Position numbers and translations under genes: made by a program. A DNA stretch of 64,000 bases, from assembly GCF_014805685.1 (NCBI RefSeq), contig NC_060911.1, positions 13,879,212 through 13,943,211 on the forward strand. The letters run 5' to 3'. This DNA is from Silurus meridionalis (lineage: Eukaryota; Chordata; Actinopteri; Siluriformes; Siluridae). The notes beneath the pieces were generated by a model. That model saw only the letters and a program-made list of their open reading frames with translations. It searched no databases and was not told the origin of the DNA. Shown here one piece after another: positions 48,693 through 63,517 of this stretch (within the stretch, counting starts at the first letter, position 1; each line of letters opens with the position of its first letter).

Positions 48693-49186
48693 CCAGGACA
48701 GCCTCCAAAACAGCTTTGGTAAGATCGACTTGTTCAATAAAAGCATAAAAAAAAAAGAAAGAAAAACATTTCCACTCACACACTCGATGGCTTTTGGTTC
48801 AATCTCATTACACCAAGGTTTCTCCAGTTTTTCCAATTATTTCATTATTAGAAGTATTTAAAAAATATAACTAAACAAATCATAATGCAGAATCACTGCG
48901 AGCTTTTTTTTAATCGTCGCTAAGAAAAAAAACTCCATTGGAAATTTGCATGCTTTGACAATTGTCTTTTTCTTTTCTCTTTTCTTTTTTAGGTTGCTGT
49001 TATAAAACACCCTGCAGAACACGTCAATAAAATGTAAATAAATCAATTAAAAAAAGATACGATTTTATTCTTTCTGGACCACGAACGCTTTATAATAAAA
49101 GAAAGGGGGAAAAAGAAAAGAAAATCCTATTATTCAGCTTTTTATTTCTAATTGAACATTATGTAAGCTGCAAAAAAATGACATTG

Positions 49187-49189
<3 letters not shown>

Positions 49190-49243
<54 letters not shown>
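49190..49243. repeat. (AT)n microsatellite
   Basis: 27 AT units, self-complementary. Confidence 0.95.
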
Positions 49244-49247
<4 letters not shown>

Positions 49248-50489
49248 AGAAGTGAATTCGAATTGATTTTTCCATGCAGAATTCACTTCCCAACCTTAAT
49301 TTTAAAATTTGCTTTTTTTTCCCTTATGTGGTAAAATATGGGCGTCTCAGTGTTAGACAATAAAATGAATCCGGTTAAGTGCATTCACACTGCAAAATCT
49401 TTAATACGGATTCTTTCCCAGAGGAAAAAGGATGATTGTGGGAAGATCTGGCAACTTTGATTGATCAACATGAGCATCATCTGTAGTACAAAATAAAAAG
49501 GGAATAACAAAAAAAACTTTAGATAAAAAATCCCGAATCCGAATCGATTTAAATGGTTCTTATAAAGAAGATTTCGTGATTTTAAAAACTTTATCCAAAT
49601 CTGTTTCTTTATAATTTCGCGAAAGGAAAGTGTTGAGAACTAGCTGGAAAAACCTACTACGCATGCGCTAACTCAAACCACCTAAAAATAGTGCTTTTTA
49701 GCTTGTTTTTATGAAGGAAAAATAATAAAACTGATATGATTCGCATTTTTAAACCTTTGCACAAACTAAATCTCAAGTTTCGTCTACTTTCTAAATGACT
49801 ACCCGCAAAATCATCTGCTCCAAACGAAGTTTAAAACCGCTACGTGTCTCTGTAGAGTAAATGCAAAACTCACACACAATGGGTCCAATAATCCCGACAT
49901 CAATTCAGCATTATAAAACGAATTCCTCAGAGAGAAAGAACTGTCAGGGGTTATAATAAGTCTTGTAGGATCCTTCACAGCCTCCTCCACCTCCTTCCTG
50001 CTGCTGGAAAACACCACGGAATCCTCCAAACCCCGGGAGTCGATTCCGAGTCTGACTCCTTTGGGAGTCGACTCCAGGATTCAACTCCAGCAGTCACGTG
50101 ACATGGGGAAGACCGCTTAGTCTTAAAGCAGTGGCCTTTATTGCACCATGAACCTTGTTTCCATGAATATTATCTTGATTTTAATAGCTTTTCTCTTAGT
50201 TGCGTTGTGTAACTTTAGGTTAGAGTTTCTATCTAATCAAATTTCAGCCATCGCATTGAAAATTTGTACTTTAACCAATCAGATTTTGAATTGGCGACAC
50301 CGAGGCCACTTAGCAGGCGTACAGTAACGTAGGGGTTTTCATGTCCTCTGATAGAATGTGATCGCAAACCGCTCAAATCTATTTGTGCAGATTTAAGAGC
50401 TGTTTTTTCATTCCACGGCAGTTGACAGAGGAGAAGAAATCGATTTGGTCGCAGAAACACTTTTACAAGACGGACTTTTCAATAAAAGC

Positions 50490-50740
50490 TTGACATCGTG
50501 AGAAAAAGGCTAAAACAGTTCAAAACAGTCAGGAAGCTTCTTCATGAACCATTTATACTTTTTTACGTTTTCTTTCACAGACAATTTGCACAATTTGCCT
50601 TCATTTCAAAACCCCAGGAAGATGCACGGGGTCATTTTACGAGGTTAATATCGATGCTTCTGCCGGAGATGATGTATGCGACATTAGTAACGATGTTCAT
50701 TCTCACTATATGAGATTCCTCTCTGTGATTCAGCGCATCA
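50490..50740 (+). repeat. Dispersed repeat, second copy
   Basis: Matches the complement of 40950-41330: TTGCACAATTTGCCTTCATT, CATTTTACGAGGTTAATATC, ATGCTTCTGCCGGAGATGAT. Confidence 0.7.
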
Positions 50741-50882
50741 GGACACCGTTCCTGACCCTGTTATAAACCTTTAAATAACAACATTGATCTAAAAGCAGCA
50801 GGGCAAAATGCCTGCACAAAGTTCATAAACGATTTGAGGAAAAGTTTGTGAAAAAGTTTCCAACATGTATATAAATAAATAA

Positions 50883-50884
<2 letters not shown>

Positions 50885-50939
<55 letters not shown>
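50885..50939. repeat. (AT)n microsatellite
   Basis: About 27 AT units following an AAAT run. Confidence 0.95.
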
Positions 50940-50944
<5 letters not shown>

Positions 50945-50945
<1 letters not shown>

Positions 50946-51340
50946 CATACAGCATTACTGGTGAAATATCCCTTGGTAATTTTCACCTCAATTAGGTGCT
51001 TCTGATAGCCATCCAGAAGCTTCTGGTCGAATCCTTGGCTATATGTAACACTGACTTGTTCCTTCAGCTCAGTCCACATGTTCTGGTCTGGACTTTGGGA
51101 AGGCCATTTCTAAAACTGTAATTCAAGCCTGAATTTAAACAATGTATTTATGTGTTTGGGGTCGTTGATCTGTTGTAACACCTAACTGCATATCCAACTT
51201 TCTGGCAGATGGCTTTAGGCTTTCTTAAAAAATTTTGGAGATCATCAACGATCTTCATCTTTCCCTTCATTTTCTGTAAAGGGAAACAGCCTCAGAGCAT
51301 AATGCTACCCCCACAATGTTTAACAGTGTTCATGTTTAAT
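50945..51340 (-). mobile_element. Tc1-like transposon remnant, family F
   Basis: Contains TTCAGCTCAGTCCACATGTT, CTGGTCTGGACTTTGGGAAG, CAGCCTCAGAGCATAATGCT and CCCCCACAATGTTTAACAGT, minus-strand Tc1-type blocks. Non-coding now. Confidence 0.65.
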
Positions 51341-51969
51341 AAATAAAATACTGGAATATATATAAATAATGTGCAAGGAGAATATTTACCTTCATTAGAC
51401 TAGTTACTTGTTTTTTAGCCTAATTGCACATAGGAGGACATCTTCAAGTCAATTAAAAGAGAATAGGATAGTACCAAATCAGATTTTAAAATATCTATTA
51501 AACCATAGAGTCTGGCTAGAAGTCCAGAAGTGGAGATTTTAATATTAGTTACATGTCAAGAGCAAATATAGTCACACAATTTCAACGAATGTTTGGAAAC
51601 CCAGTTGTTAATGGCTTTGAGTGTAAAATCTAAGCTTTATAGATAAGAGATAAAAACCAGTCATTCATTTATTACTAAAGCAACACAGCTATATAAAAGA
51701 AGCACATGGTCAAAATCCCTCCATTGCAGTTTGATAATGGACACCTTTTATTTTACCCAGTTTAATTCAATGGATTGAATACTGTCAAGCTTTTTTTTTT
51801 TTTCCGTTTCTGGTATATTTATAAAAGTAACGGTGAAGAAGGCATCAGTGTGGGAGATTTCATCTGACCGATCTCTTAAATGACACCCAATACATAATTT
51901 CTGTCATTTTCTTTCCTCTTAACATGGTAAATACATTATACATATTATACATTAACGTGGCAGCATCAC

Positions 51970-52110
51970 GTTTCCTTTCACGCCAGACTCGAACACGTTA
52001 CAACATGGCACAAAATGCATAAAGAAAGCTCCATGAACATATGCTTGACAAGGTTTGGAGTAGATCTCAACACCTTTGGGATGAATCTTCACCAACATTG
52101 TGTTCTGTGT
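51970..52110 (+). mobile_element. Tc1/mariner-type fragment, family A
   Basis: AAAGCTCCATGAACATATGC, TTGACAAGGTTTGGAGTAGA and CAACACCTTTGGGATGAAT correspond to the DDE part of family A. Confidence 0.7.
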
Positions 52111-52130
52111 CAAACTTGGACGAGGAACAA

Positions 52131-52226
52131 AGTTAAGGGCCTTCCTCAGGGGCTCAGGAGCAGCAGCTTGGTGCGGCTGGGATTTGAACTCACAACCTTC
52201 AGAACGGTAGTCCCACATACCCAGCT
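52131..52226 (-). mobile_element. tRNA-derived SINE fragment
   Basis: GTTAAGGGCCTTCCTCAGGG and GGGATTTGAACTCACAACCT are complements of the SINE head. Confidence 0.7.
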
Positions 52227-52714
52227 TTCATGTTTATCCCGGCATCAACACTATTACACACGTATATATGGATCATGAACTGGACCTTACACCGCCACCA
52301 TGCTTCATTATATAACACGTTTCATGGTCAAACGTACAACACGTGTCTCTCTATTAATCCTGAACGATAAAGTTTGATTCTTGCAGTTTTTTGTAATAAA
52401 GAGAAAACGCTGGTTTTCATATAATAAATTATGTCTAGACAACCAGCATTATAAACTTTAACATCAGAAAAGATATTGGACTAGATTTATAAAATGCTAG
52501 TTTGATCACCCAATCACCCCCTCCCCCCAGCACCAGGACATTTAATAAATAAGAATAAATTAAAAAATGTAATACAGAATTGTTTGTTGCCTCAGCAACA
52601 CTGAAAGACAGGAGAATTAAAATAATGTACCGCATATAACCATTAAATAATGTTAAAGGGAAACTCATGAGTGAAAAGAAGCGACGCAGTGAATGTTTGG
52701 GGGTGGAAATGATT

Positions 52715-52720
52715 TTTATT
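52715..52720 (-). other. rps27a: rps27a polyadenylation signal
   Basis: AATAAA on the minus strand, 17 bases after the rps27a stop codon. This is a very short 3'UTR, usual for this gene. Confidence 0.8.
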
Positions 52721-52737
52721 GGCTACTGTACATCCGT

Positions 52738-54964
<2,227 letters not shown>

Positions 54965-55089
54965 TTTGCCGTCGATTCCACCTGCACACAGAACACGCAC
55001 AAAAAACGTTTCCTCAGTAACGAAATCTCGTCTTTTTCAGCGCATTTTCTGCTATTTTTTATCAAATCCGAAGCCGGAGATCAACTCAC

Positions 55090-55127
55090 CACAAGCCTCT
55101 CGCTAATGGCGGATCGGGAGAAGAGGG
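55090..55127 (-). promoter_or_regulatory. rps27a: Probable rps27a 5'UTR leader exon with TOP-like start
   Basis: On the minus strand a pyrimidine tract (CCCTCTTCTCCCG) begins near 55127, and a short leader ends in TTGTG before a GTGAGT donor at 55089. Vertebrate ribosomal-protein genes start transcription in such 5' terminal oligopyrimidine tracts and commonly have a short first exon. The exact start site is inferred. Confidence 0.6.
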
Positions 55128-55571
55128 CTTTCGGACCGCGCTACGGGGTTTTCTCGAGACCTTTGCACGGGGTGTTAGGAGTCCCTTACAGTGCCTGTTC
55201 AAAAATAACCACACAACGCATTAGAAATAACAAATATATTTAAAAAAAAATTAATCTATAAATATTTAATTTATAAATATGTCGAAATTTTGTTTTATTT
55301 TAATTTCTGTTTTGTTGCGTAGGAAGTGGAGAAGATTTGAGTCAGCCATCAAAGGAATCGATTCCTCGAGTCGACTCCCTTTCATGTCAAATTGAAAAAA
55401 AATGCATCATTAGAAATAACATATTTTGTATCGAAAGAAATATACAAATATTTAATTTATACATCATTTGCAATATTGCTTTATTTCTAATAACTACTAA
55501 ATACTGTTTTATTGTGTAGGAAGTGAAAAAGATTTGAATTAGCCATCGAAGGAATCGATTCATGGTCGTAC

Positions 55572-55572
<1 letters not shown>

Positions 55573-55638
<66 letters not shown>
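55573..55638. repeat. (AAT)n/(ATT)n microsatellite
   Basis: AAT units switch to ATT units at the middle, making the run self-complementary. Confidence 0.95.
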
Positions 55639-55639
<1 letters not shown>

Positions 55640-55794
55640 GCATTATTAATGCAATTAATTTACTCTGGGAATTTTTATTGTAATATTAAGTCAAACAAAA
55701 AGAACAATAAAATTAAAATTGATAATACTTATGATTCATAGGATTAGTTCTGACAAAACAGGACAAATCGATGTATTTTGTATATATATATATT

Positions 55795-55820
55795 TTATAA
55801 TACGGAATCGGAGTCGACTC

Positions 55821-55873
<53 letters not shown>

Positions 55874-56015
55874 TGTATTTGTATTATTATTATTATATGT
55901 AGAGTCGACTCAAGAGTCGGAGCAGAATCGGAGTCGACTCTATTTATAAAAATGAATATTATTATATGTAGAGTCGACTCAAGAGTCGAAGCAGAATCAA
56001 AGTCGACTCCAGAGT
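55795..56015. repeat. GAGTCGACTC-containing repeats with (ATT)n
   Basis: Blocks of AATCGGAGTCGACTCTATTT and ATGTAGAGTCGACTCAAGAG alternate, separated by (ATT)n at 55822-55872. Each block holds the 10-bp palindrome GAGTCGACTC. Lies in the rps27a-clhc1 intergenic region. Confidence 0.85.
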
Positions 56016-56155
56016 CAGTATGAGCAGACGTCAGCGCGCACGTTTGTTTCCATGGCAACCAAACATGCCTTTAGACGCCGTTAAGGAAGAAAGGTCGATT
56101 TTGTGTCGACAATATGTGTATATGTATATAAGCAAGTTTAACAGAATAATTAGGA

Positions 56156-56468
56156 ATGAGAAAGAAACCGAAAGATTTGATGGCGTTTAAAGGGAACACC
56201 ATGTTTGAAAGTGCTAAAGACAAGAGTTTTATGAAATCACTGAAAGAATTTATAGAAAGTGAGAAGGTGCAGTTGTCCTGTCTTAATGAGGGACCTGATG
56301 AGCAAAGATACACCATTTACAGCACAGCTTTCCACAAGGTACATTCATTATATTCATATTTATTATTAAATTATATCAGTATTATAATAAAACCAGTGTA
56401 TTTTTTCTTTGCATTTTTTCTCATTCAACAATTGCATCCTATTGCATTCTATGAATGCATCTTTGACC

Positions 56469-56548
<80 letters not shown>

Positions 56549-59500
56549 GTCTGCCTGTCTGTCTGTCTGTCTGTCTGTCTCTTTGTCTGTCTATAAAATG
56601 ATTTCCAACCCCATTGTTCTTTTACCAGAAAAGTCTTTTTTTCTATTTTCTCTTTCTCTTTCTCTTTCACAACCGTCTTCATGTCCCCTTGTTAGATAAT
56701 CGACTACAGTACGGCGTACAAACCGATTCTCACGGCCATCAAGAAAGAATACGATGACTTCATTACCTCGCTGAAGAACAATCAGCATCAGGCTCAGCTT
56801 GCTCATGGAAAAATGAAGACCCAGCTCACTCAACCCACCTCCATAATGTACTACCAGAGAAGAGCTGCTCAGCTGCAGGAGAAGTTAAAACATTTTCATT
56901 CTTTATGGATCTTAATTGAAACCAGAGATTTTAAAAAAGCGAAAAAGAATTGGCACCCCAGCACTGGTATCCCAATGTATTTAATAAAAATGTAATCAGT
57001 TTCCTCGATTTACAGCAGCAGCACTTTAATGTGACGATATAAAAAAACATATATCTGTAAATAATACCTGTAAAGAAATCTCGTCTTTCTATTAAATAAC
57101 AGATCGAACAAACGACTCTTATGAACTGCTTCGTTTTAGTGAATTAAACTAAATAATGAATGAATGACTTACAGCTTAACTCTAAACTATTTTCTTTAGT
57201 TGCTTGTGTCTATAGGATTGTTCATACTTTTGACTTGTGATGACACGTGACAACAGCGCATTTGGCATTGTAGTGTTACCAGTGATTCGATTGGTCGAAA
57301 TTGCATAAAGTGTAGGTGGAAGCATAAAAGAATCCTCTTCAGTAGTAGGTGGGATTAGTCATATTTGCATCAGGAGGACACAATAGGTCAAAAATCCTGG
57401 TGGAATCGTTTAGATGTGTTTCAGAGATTAACTGAAGAGCTGGGAATTTGTTTGAGTGAACAGGATTGGTTAGAATTTGTTTAAGTGAACAGGATTGGTT
57501 AGAATTTGTTTATGAGTGAACAGGATTGGTTAGAATTTGTTTAAGTGAACAGGATTGGTTAGAATTTGTTTAAGTGAACAGGATTGGTTAGAATTTGTTT
57601 ATGAGTGAACAGGATTGGTTAGAATTTGTTTATGAGTGAACAGGATTGGTTAGAATTTGTTTATGAGTGAACAGGATTGGTTAGAATTTGTTTAAGTGAA
57701 CAGGATTGGTTAGAATTTGTTTATGAGTGAACAGGATTGGTTAGAATTTGTTTAAGTGAACAGGATTGGTTAGAATTTGTTTATGAGTGAACAGGATTGG
57801 TTAGAATTTGTTTAAGTGAACAGGATTGGTTAGAATTTGTTTATGAGTGAACAGGATTGGTTAGAATTTGTTTAAGTGAACAGGATTGGTTAGAATTTGT
57901 TTAAGTGAACAGGATTGGTTAGAATTTGTTTGAGTGAACAGGATTGGTTAGAATTTGTTTATGAGTGAACAGGATTGGTTAGAATTTGTTTAAGTGAACA
58001 GGATTGGTTAGAATTTGTTTATGAGTGAACAGGATTGGTTAGAATTTGTTTGAGTGAACAGGATTGGTTAGAATTTGTTTAAGTGAACAGGATTGGTTAG
58101 AATTTGTTTAGGAGTGAACAGGTTTGCTTAGAATTTGTTTAGGAGTGAACATGATTGGTTAGAATTTGTTTAAGAGAATGGGATTGGTTAGAATTTGTTT
58201 AGGAGTGAACAGGATTGGTTAGAATTTGTTTAAGAGAATGGGATTGGTTAGAATTTGTTTAGGAGTGAACAGGATTGGTTAGAATTTGTTTAAGTGAAGA
58301 TAATTGGTTAGAATGTGTTTAAGTGAACATGATTGGTTAGAATTTGTTTAAGTGAACAGGATTGGTTAGAATTTGTTTAAGTGAACAGGATTGGTTAGAA
58401 TTTGTTTAAGTGAACAGGATTGGTTAGAATTTGTTTATGAGTGAACAGGATTGGTTAGAATTTGTTTAAATGAACAGGATTGGTTAGAATTTGTTTATGA
58501 GTGAACAGGATTGGTTAGAATTTGTTTGAGTGAACAGGATTGGTTAGAATTTGTTTATGAGTGAACAGGATTGGTTAGAATTTGTTTAAGTGAACAGGAT
58601 TGGTTAGAATTTGTTTAAGCAAACATGATTGGTTAGAATTTGTTTAGGAGTGAACAGGTTTGCTTAGAATTTGTTTAGGAGTGAACAGGATTGGTTAGAA
58701 TTTGTTTAAGTGAAGATAATTGGTTAGAATGTGTTTAAGTGAACATGATTGGTTAGAATTTGTTTGAGTGAACAGGATTGTTTAGAATTTGTTTAAGTGA
58801 ACAGGATTGGTTAGAATTTGTTTGAGTGAACATGATTGGTTAGAATTTGTTTGAGTGAACAGGATTGTTTAGAATTTGTTTAAGTGAACAGGATTGGTTA
58901 GAATTTCTGTGAAAGTGAACTGGTTTGGATATAATTTAATGGAAATGAACAGGATTGGTAAAAATGTTCAAAGCACAGACGTTCTTCAGATGCCACCTGG
59001 ATTTCCTTTGGGTTGGGTTTCTTTGAGGAGAAAGTTCATTAGAAGGACAGAGTGGTCAGTAGTAGACTGGATTGGCCCAAAAAAACACCAAACATCTAAA
59101 ACAATTCTCGATTTTCCTTTTTTCAGGATTGCAACCATCCGGCGAAACACAGCTGACTTGAAAACAGACATAACAAGGCTTCGGGGAGGCCAAAATAAAC
59201 AAGAAGATTCGCAGCAAGTGGAAACATCAGAGGTCACAGTTCACATTGGTCAGACACCAGGTACTTCACCTGAAATCCATGTTCTTTAATGTGTCTCTTT
59301 AGTTCCAGTTCCTGATGTTTCTCCATCCGCAGGTCTTACACTAAGTGAGTCGTTAAACCTGGAATGCCTGGATAAACATCTGGAGTCTTTGGAGCAAAAG
59401 CGAAACAAACTTTTGATAAAGAAAACAAGCGAGTATGTTCCAGTGAGGGTCAAACTCGATCTGGACTGGAAAATGAAAATCATATTGAGCCAAAGAGATG

Positions 59501-62271
59501 AACTTTCTGCAGAAAACGACAAACTGCTTCTCTGGTGAGAACGTCACTGAACACAATGGTTGTTCAGTCTGCCAACTTTCCAAAGATCCTACAATATCAG
59601 TATATACACAAAAACTAAAACTTAAGCACATCATTTTTCATGATGAATCTATATGGACAAAAGTTCCCCTGAGGACCCCTGCACATGGGTCGTTCATGAA
59701 CTCAGAAGAACGAGTCGTCTCGAAAAGAGATTCGTTCATTTTCTACTGGAAACTGAATCGAGTAGTTTGTCTCATGAGTCCTCTGGTCCCAGTCGTTCGT
59801 TCTTTTATCACGTGATTGTTACAATAACTATGGGAGTCACGTGCCAAAAAGAACTAACGACAGAAACCAGAAGATATAAGAGGTGAGATATAGTGATTGG
59901 AAGATCACTCGTTTTAGTGACTCGGTTCTTTGAATCTCGTTTATCAAAATGAACGAATCTTTTATTTATTTTTTGTCGTTTAGTTCCTTTTGTTGTTTTA
60001 ATCCTTTAATCACAGCTAATCACACAATTTCGTAGCATCTATAGGAAACACGTGATGAAAGAACGAACGACTCGGACTATAAGAGTCCAGAGATGAACGA
60101 CTCAATTCTGCTTCCTGTGTAATGCACTGCATAGTGTCTATTGGGAGTCATGTGTAAAAAGAACGAACGACTCGGACTGAAAATGTCGAGATGTAAACGA
60201 CTCAGTTCTGCTTTCTGTACATAACCTATGGAGAGTCTGTGATGCTTTGCTCTTTCGTATCCAGTAGAAAATGAATGAAATTAGAGACATTAAAGACTCG
60301 TTCAAAACGGCTCATCGGTAGCGAGCAACTCGTTCTGTTTATCATAATTTGTCCTCAGCTGCATCGTCATATTTTGTATTATTATAACTAAAGTCAAAGT
60401 CGGTGTATGTAAATGTGTTGGGGGGGGGCTTCTGCTTATTGAAACATTTTTGATCAAAGGAACCAAATGAACCAAATGACTCCAAAAAGATTTGTTTATA
60501 TTGACGAACGAGATTCAGAGATTTGAGTTACTAAAAAACGATCCAATCTTTGTTTAGTACATGATTTTTGAAAGTAACATTCCACATTTAGTCCTCATTT
60601 GTCTAATGTCATTTGCTGGTATATTAATCTCCTCTCTTATTGAAGAGAACATCTTCTGAAGATGTTGTATACAAATCAAGAAGATCCATATATGAATCAG
60701 GTCTCTCAGTACTTTTGTCCATATAGTGTGTATGAAGTATAGCGTGATGGTTTTCATAATGCAGCTGTTTAAAACGTATGTAGTAATCACAAGTAGCCGA
60801 TCTGGTCTTCAGGAATAAACAGCTGACATACCTCAAGGAAGCTCTCGGACGCTGGGAAAATTCAGGACGACGCACTACTCTACCCAAGCTCCTGTCCTCT
60901 GAATTAAAGCATGTTTCAAGAATGAGAGGTGACCACAAGTTCTTCCATGTTTGGAGCTTCGAACATACTTTTAGTAACATCGATGTGCATTGGTCTCGTT
61001 TTCCCTGTGTTCTTTGTTCCAGAACTTGAAAACGACCAAACGGGCTTCCAGACCAGCGCTCTAGAACCGGACGATCCGGGGAAGATCAAGGAATCGACAC
61101 GTCTGGCGTTTTACGTTGAAAGGTTTCCAAGAGAGTTACTTTTCTAAAACAGAGACGTGTTTTTAATTAATTTGTTCATCAAATAGCGATTTCTTTGGAT
61201 TCGTTTTTACAGAAAAGCTCTGACCCTCAAGTAACAGCATTTACGGTGCTGTGAAAAAGTATTTAGTAAATAATGATAATAAATGATTTCATCTATTAAG
61301 GGGAAAAAAGATGTCCTGCCTAGCCTTGTGTGAAAAAGTAATCACCCCCCCCAGCAACAATTGCGATAACCAGCGATGAGGACGAGTCACATGACTTGGA
61401 GTTTTTATAACGTAGTCCGTATATTTCTGGATCGTTTGGTCTCGAATCTACTTTTTAGTGCTGCGTCCAAAGAAATGTCAAATTTTTGAAGATCAAGTCG
61501 TAATTACAAGAAGAAAGTCGAAATGTTTTGACAATAAAGTTGAAATATTTGAAGAATAAAGTCTCGTGTAGAGTAGTAGATCTTGAATCTGTGCGACTTT
61601 ATTCTTCAGATATTTCAACTTTATTCTCAAAATATTTCAACTTTATTCTCGTAATTACGACTTGAAAGTTTGACATTTTTTTGGACGCAGCACTAAAAAG
61701 TAGATTTGAGACCAAATGGTCCAAAAAAATGTCAAACTTTTGAGAATCGAGTCGTAATTACGAAAAGAAAGTCGAAATGTTTTGACAATAAAGTTGAAAC
61801 ATTTGAAGAATAAAGTCGCACAGATTCGAGATTGAAGCGGGAATGTTTTGAAAACAAATCACAGAATTCCGAGATACATTTCGCCGTATCAATGGTAACA
61901 TCTGTGTGCTATTCAAAGAGGAGATGTTTCTTAAGAGAGGATGATGATGAATGAAATCGACCCTGTCGGAGTTAAACACCGGTGCAGCCGGTGGTTCAAA
62001 TATTTCGACTTTATTCTCATTTTGCTACGACTTCAATCTCGCAATGTTAGATTTGTCCTTTTTTTTTTCTTACGTTGCACTAAAACTTCGAATCGGAACA
62101 GATTTCGGAAGCACCATTTTGGGAAAAAAAAACATTCCAGTAAATTCCTGTAAATTCCGGTTCACCACAACAATTGTGCATTATTTCTCCCATTGACTGG
62201 TTCATTAAATTCAATTATATACCATAGCAATGTTCACACTAATACGTCTTTCCAAAGTGGATCAATTTAAA

Positions 62272-62302
<31 letters not shown>

Positions 62303-63261
62303 AATGGACTGCGAAAACATCGTCACCGCAACATTCCGGAAAGCCGTAAAGTAAATCAACGTCACGTGGAAACGACTCGCGGGTCGAAGCGTCTTACGTT
62401 TTGCTAACGCGCAGAAAACAAACTTGTAAACGCGGAAGGTTTTTCAGACCAAACCGCCGTCTTCAAATGTATTCCGGATTGTCTTTATTCCCTCGTTTTG
62501 TATTTATTTGAATCCAGACGAAAAAATCACCACCTTGCAATACTTTGACCGTCACGTCCTCAGCTTTGTTGATTCCATCTGCATTTCCACCTCTGCAGAT
62601 TTATAGAGCTGTTCGAAGCGGCCGACTACGAGACGGCGGCTTTCCAGGCCTCCATTTCCCCTTACGGAGTGCTGAGGAACATCGGGGTCATGGAGAAATT
62701 CAAAAGTACGGTACGTTCCACCACGACGTTCGCGCCGGTTGCAGTTTTTTGACACCCGTTTTCTTCTTTTGTAGATATCACAGTCCACAAGGGGGCCGTT
62801 CCTCCTCTGCTGCTCTTCTTTCGGTCTTTGATGAACTCAGCACCAGCTGGAAAACCGCTCCCGGAGAAGATGTCTAAGGAGGGGGTCCGTTTTGCCCTGC
62901 GGCACGGCCACGTCGAGTTGGTGATGTTCGGAGTCTCTCAGCACAGGTGAAAATCGCTAATTATTGGAGATGGAGAACGGGTGAAAAATTTATTCGGATG
63001 GACGGAATTTTCTATAAAATATCGTTTTGTTTTTTTTTTTCGTGTGTTCCACCTGTAGATTGACGTTCAGTGAGGAATTAGGTGATCTGATCTGCAGCTA
63101 CGCGACCGGTCACCTACGCACCGTGGACACCTGCCTGGCCCTGGCGCAGATCGTTTACACGGCCTGCGGCGTGCTCAGGAAAGCCGCACTGAGCATGTGC
63201 AGACGAGGCCTCACCGGCGGCGCTTTACAATTCATTTACAACCACAAAGAATTCACAATCG
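56156..63261 (+). CDS. clhc1: Clathrin heavy chain linker domain-containing 1, 3' end cut by window
   Basis: Poorly studied vertebrate protein with an N-terminal TSNAXIP1-like coiled-coil region and a clathrin heavy-chain linker-like repeat region. Coding exons seen: 56156-56338, 56696-56883, 59127-59260, 59333-59534, 60813-60928, 61023-61122, 62599-62705, 62775-62946, 63059-63261. Phases join without a break for 468 codons, and the last donor (GTGAGG at 63262) leads out of the window. Key stretches: RYTIYSTAFHK, IIDYSTAYKPILTAIKKEYD, a charged helix (EKIATIRRNTADLKTDITRL), and the linker-like FIELFEAADYETAAFQASIS, RNIGVMEKF, GHVELVMFGVSQ, TVDTCLALAQIVY. The ATG at 56156 is preceded by an in-frame stop. 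Exon 2 uses a weak GTTAAA donor but the phase and helix continue across it. It is head-to-head with rps27a, as in human. Intron 2 carries a 1.5-kb minisatellite. Confidence 0.9.
56469..56592. repeat. (CTAT)n/(CTGT)n microsatellite in clhc1 intron 1
   Basis: About 10 CTAT units then about 20 CTGT units with interruptions. Confidence 0.95.
57444..58965. repeat. 29/31-bp minisatellite, about 50 copies, in clhc1 intron 2
   Basis: Unit GAATTTGTTTAAGTGAACAG plus GATTGGTTA (29 bp), alternating with a 31-bp form carrying TTTATGAGTGAACAG. Nearly every unit keeps GATTGGTTAG. Edge units are more diverged. It ends about 160 bp before clhc1 exon 3. Confidence 0.97.
60570..60735 (-). mobile_element. Tc1/mariner-type fragment, family A, in clhc1 intron 4
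   Basis: CATTCCACATTTAGTCCTCA at one edge and GTACTTTTGTCCATATAGTG at the other. Confidence 0.6.
61435..61836. repeat. Foldback element plus third arm, in clhc1 intron 6
   Basis: The left arm starts TCGAATCTACTTTTTAGTGC, TGCGTCCAAAGAAATGTC. The right arm ends with the complement, GACATTTTTTTGGACGCAGC, ACTAAAAAGTAGATTTGAG (near 61710). Arms are about 125 bp with a spacer of about 30 bp. A direct repeat of the left arm follows at 61724-61836. Confidence 0.85.
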
Positions 63262-63422
63262 GTGAGGAACACCATCGGTCACTCACAACACACAACACAC
63301 ACGCTCCTCATATCCTCCTGTGATGCATCACCTCAGAAGAAGTCTCGGCAGCCCTCGTAGAAAACGTCTAGACTTATATCTTTATATCTCACAAAGTGTT
63401 TTTACTGGAGACTCCCTCCATA

Positions 63423-63517
63423 CGAGGGGTGTAAGAAAATATCGATACACACCAGGATTGCGATATTTTGTTCACCGATACTTCTCAAAATAAACGCAGT
63501 ATCGTTATATATATTTT
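63423..63517. repeat. Short hAT-like repeat fragment
   Basis: GGGGTGTAAGAAAATATCGA and ACGCAGTATCGTTATATAT are words common to a small non-autonomous fish repeat. A similar patch lies at 44090-44180. Confidence 0.4.

Larger units (their letters stand above)
46115..52737. other. Intergenic region between rps27a tail and ston1 head
   Basis: 6.6 kb with a SINE (48084-48330), (CA)n (48647-48688), (AT)n (49190-49243 and 50885-50939), dispersed-repeat and Tc1 fragments, and a GC-richer patch at 47540-47760 whose frames match nothing I recognise. ston1 5'UTR exons may lie here but cannot be placed. Confidence 0.5.

Noticed and set aside
57444..58965. CRISPR-like regular repeats
   Set aside because: Units are head-to-tail with no unique spacers, in a vertebrate intron. 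It is a minisatellite, as are 19375-20450 and 34215-34640.
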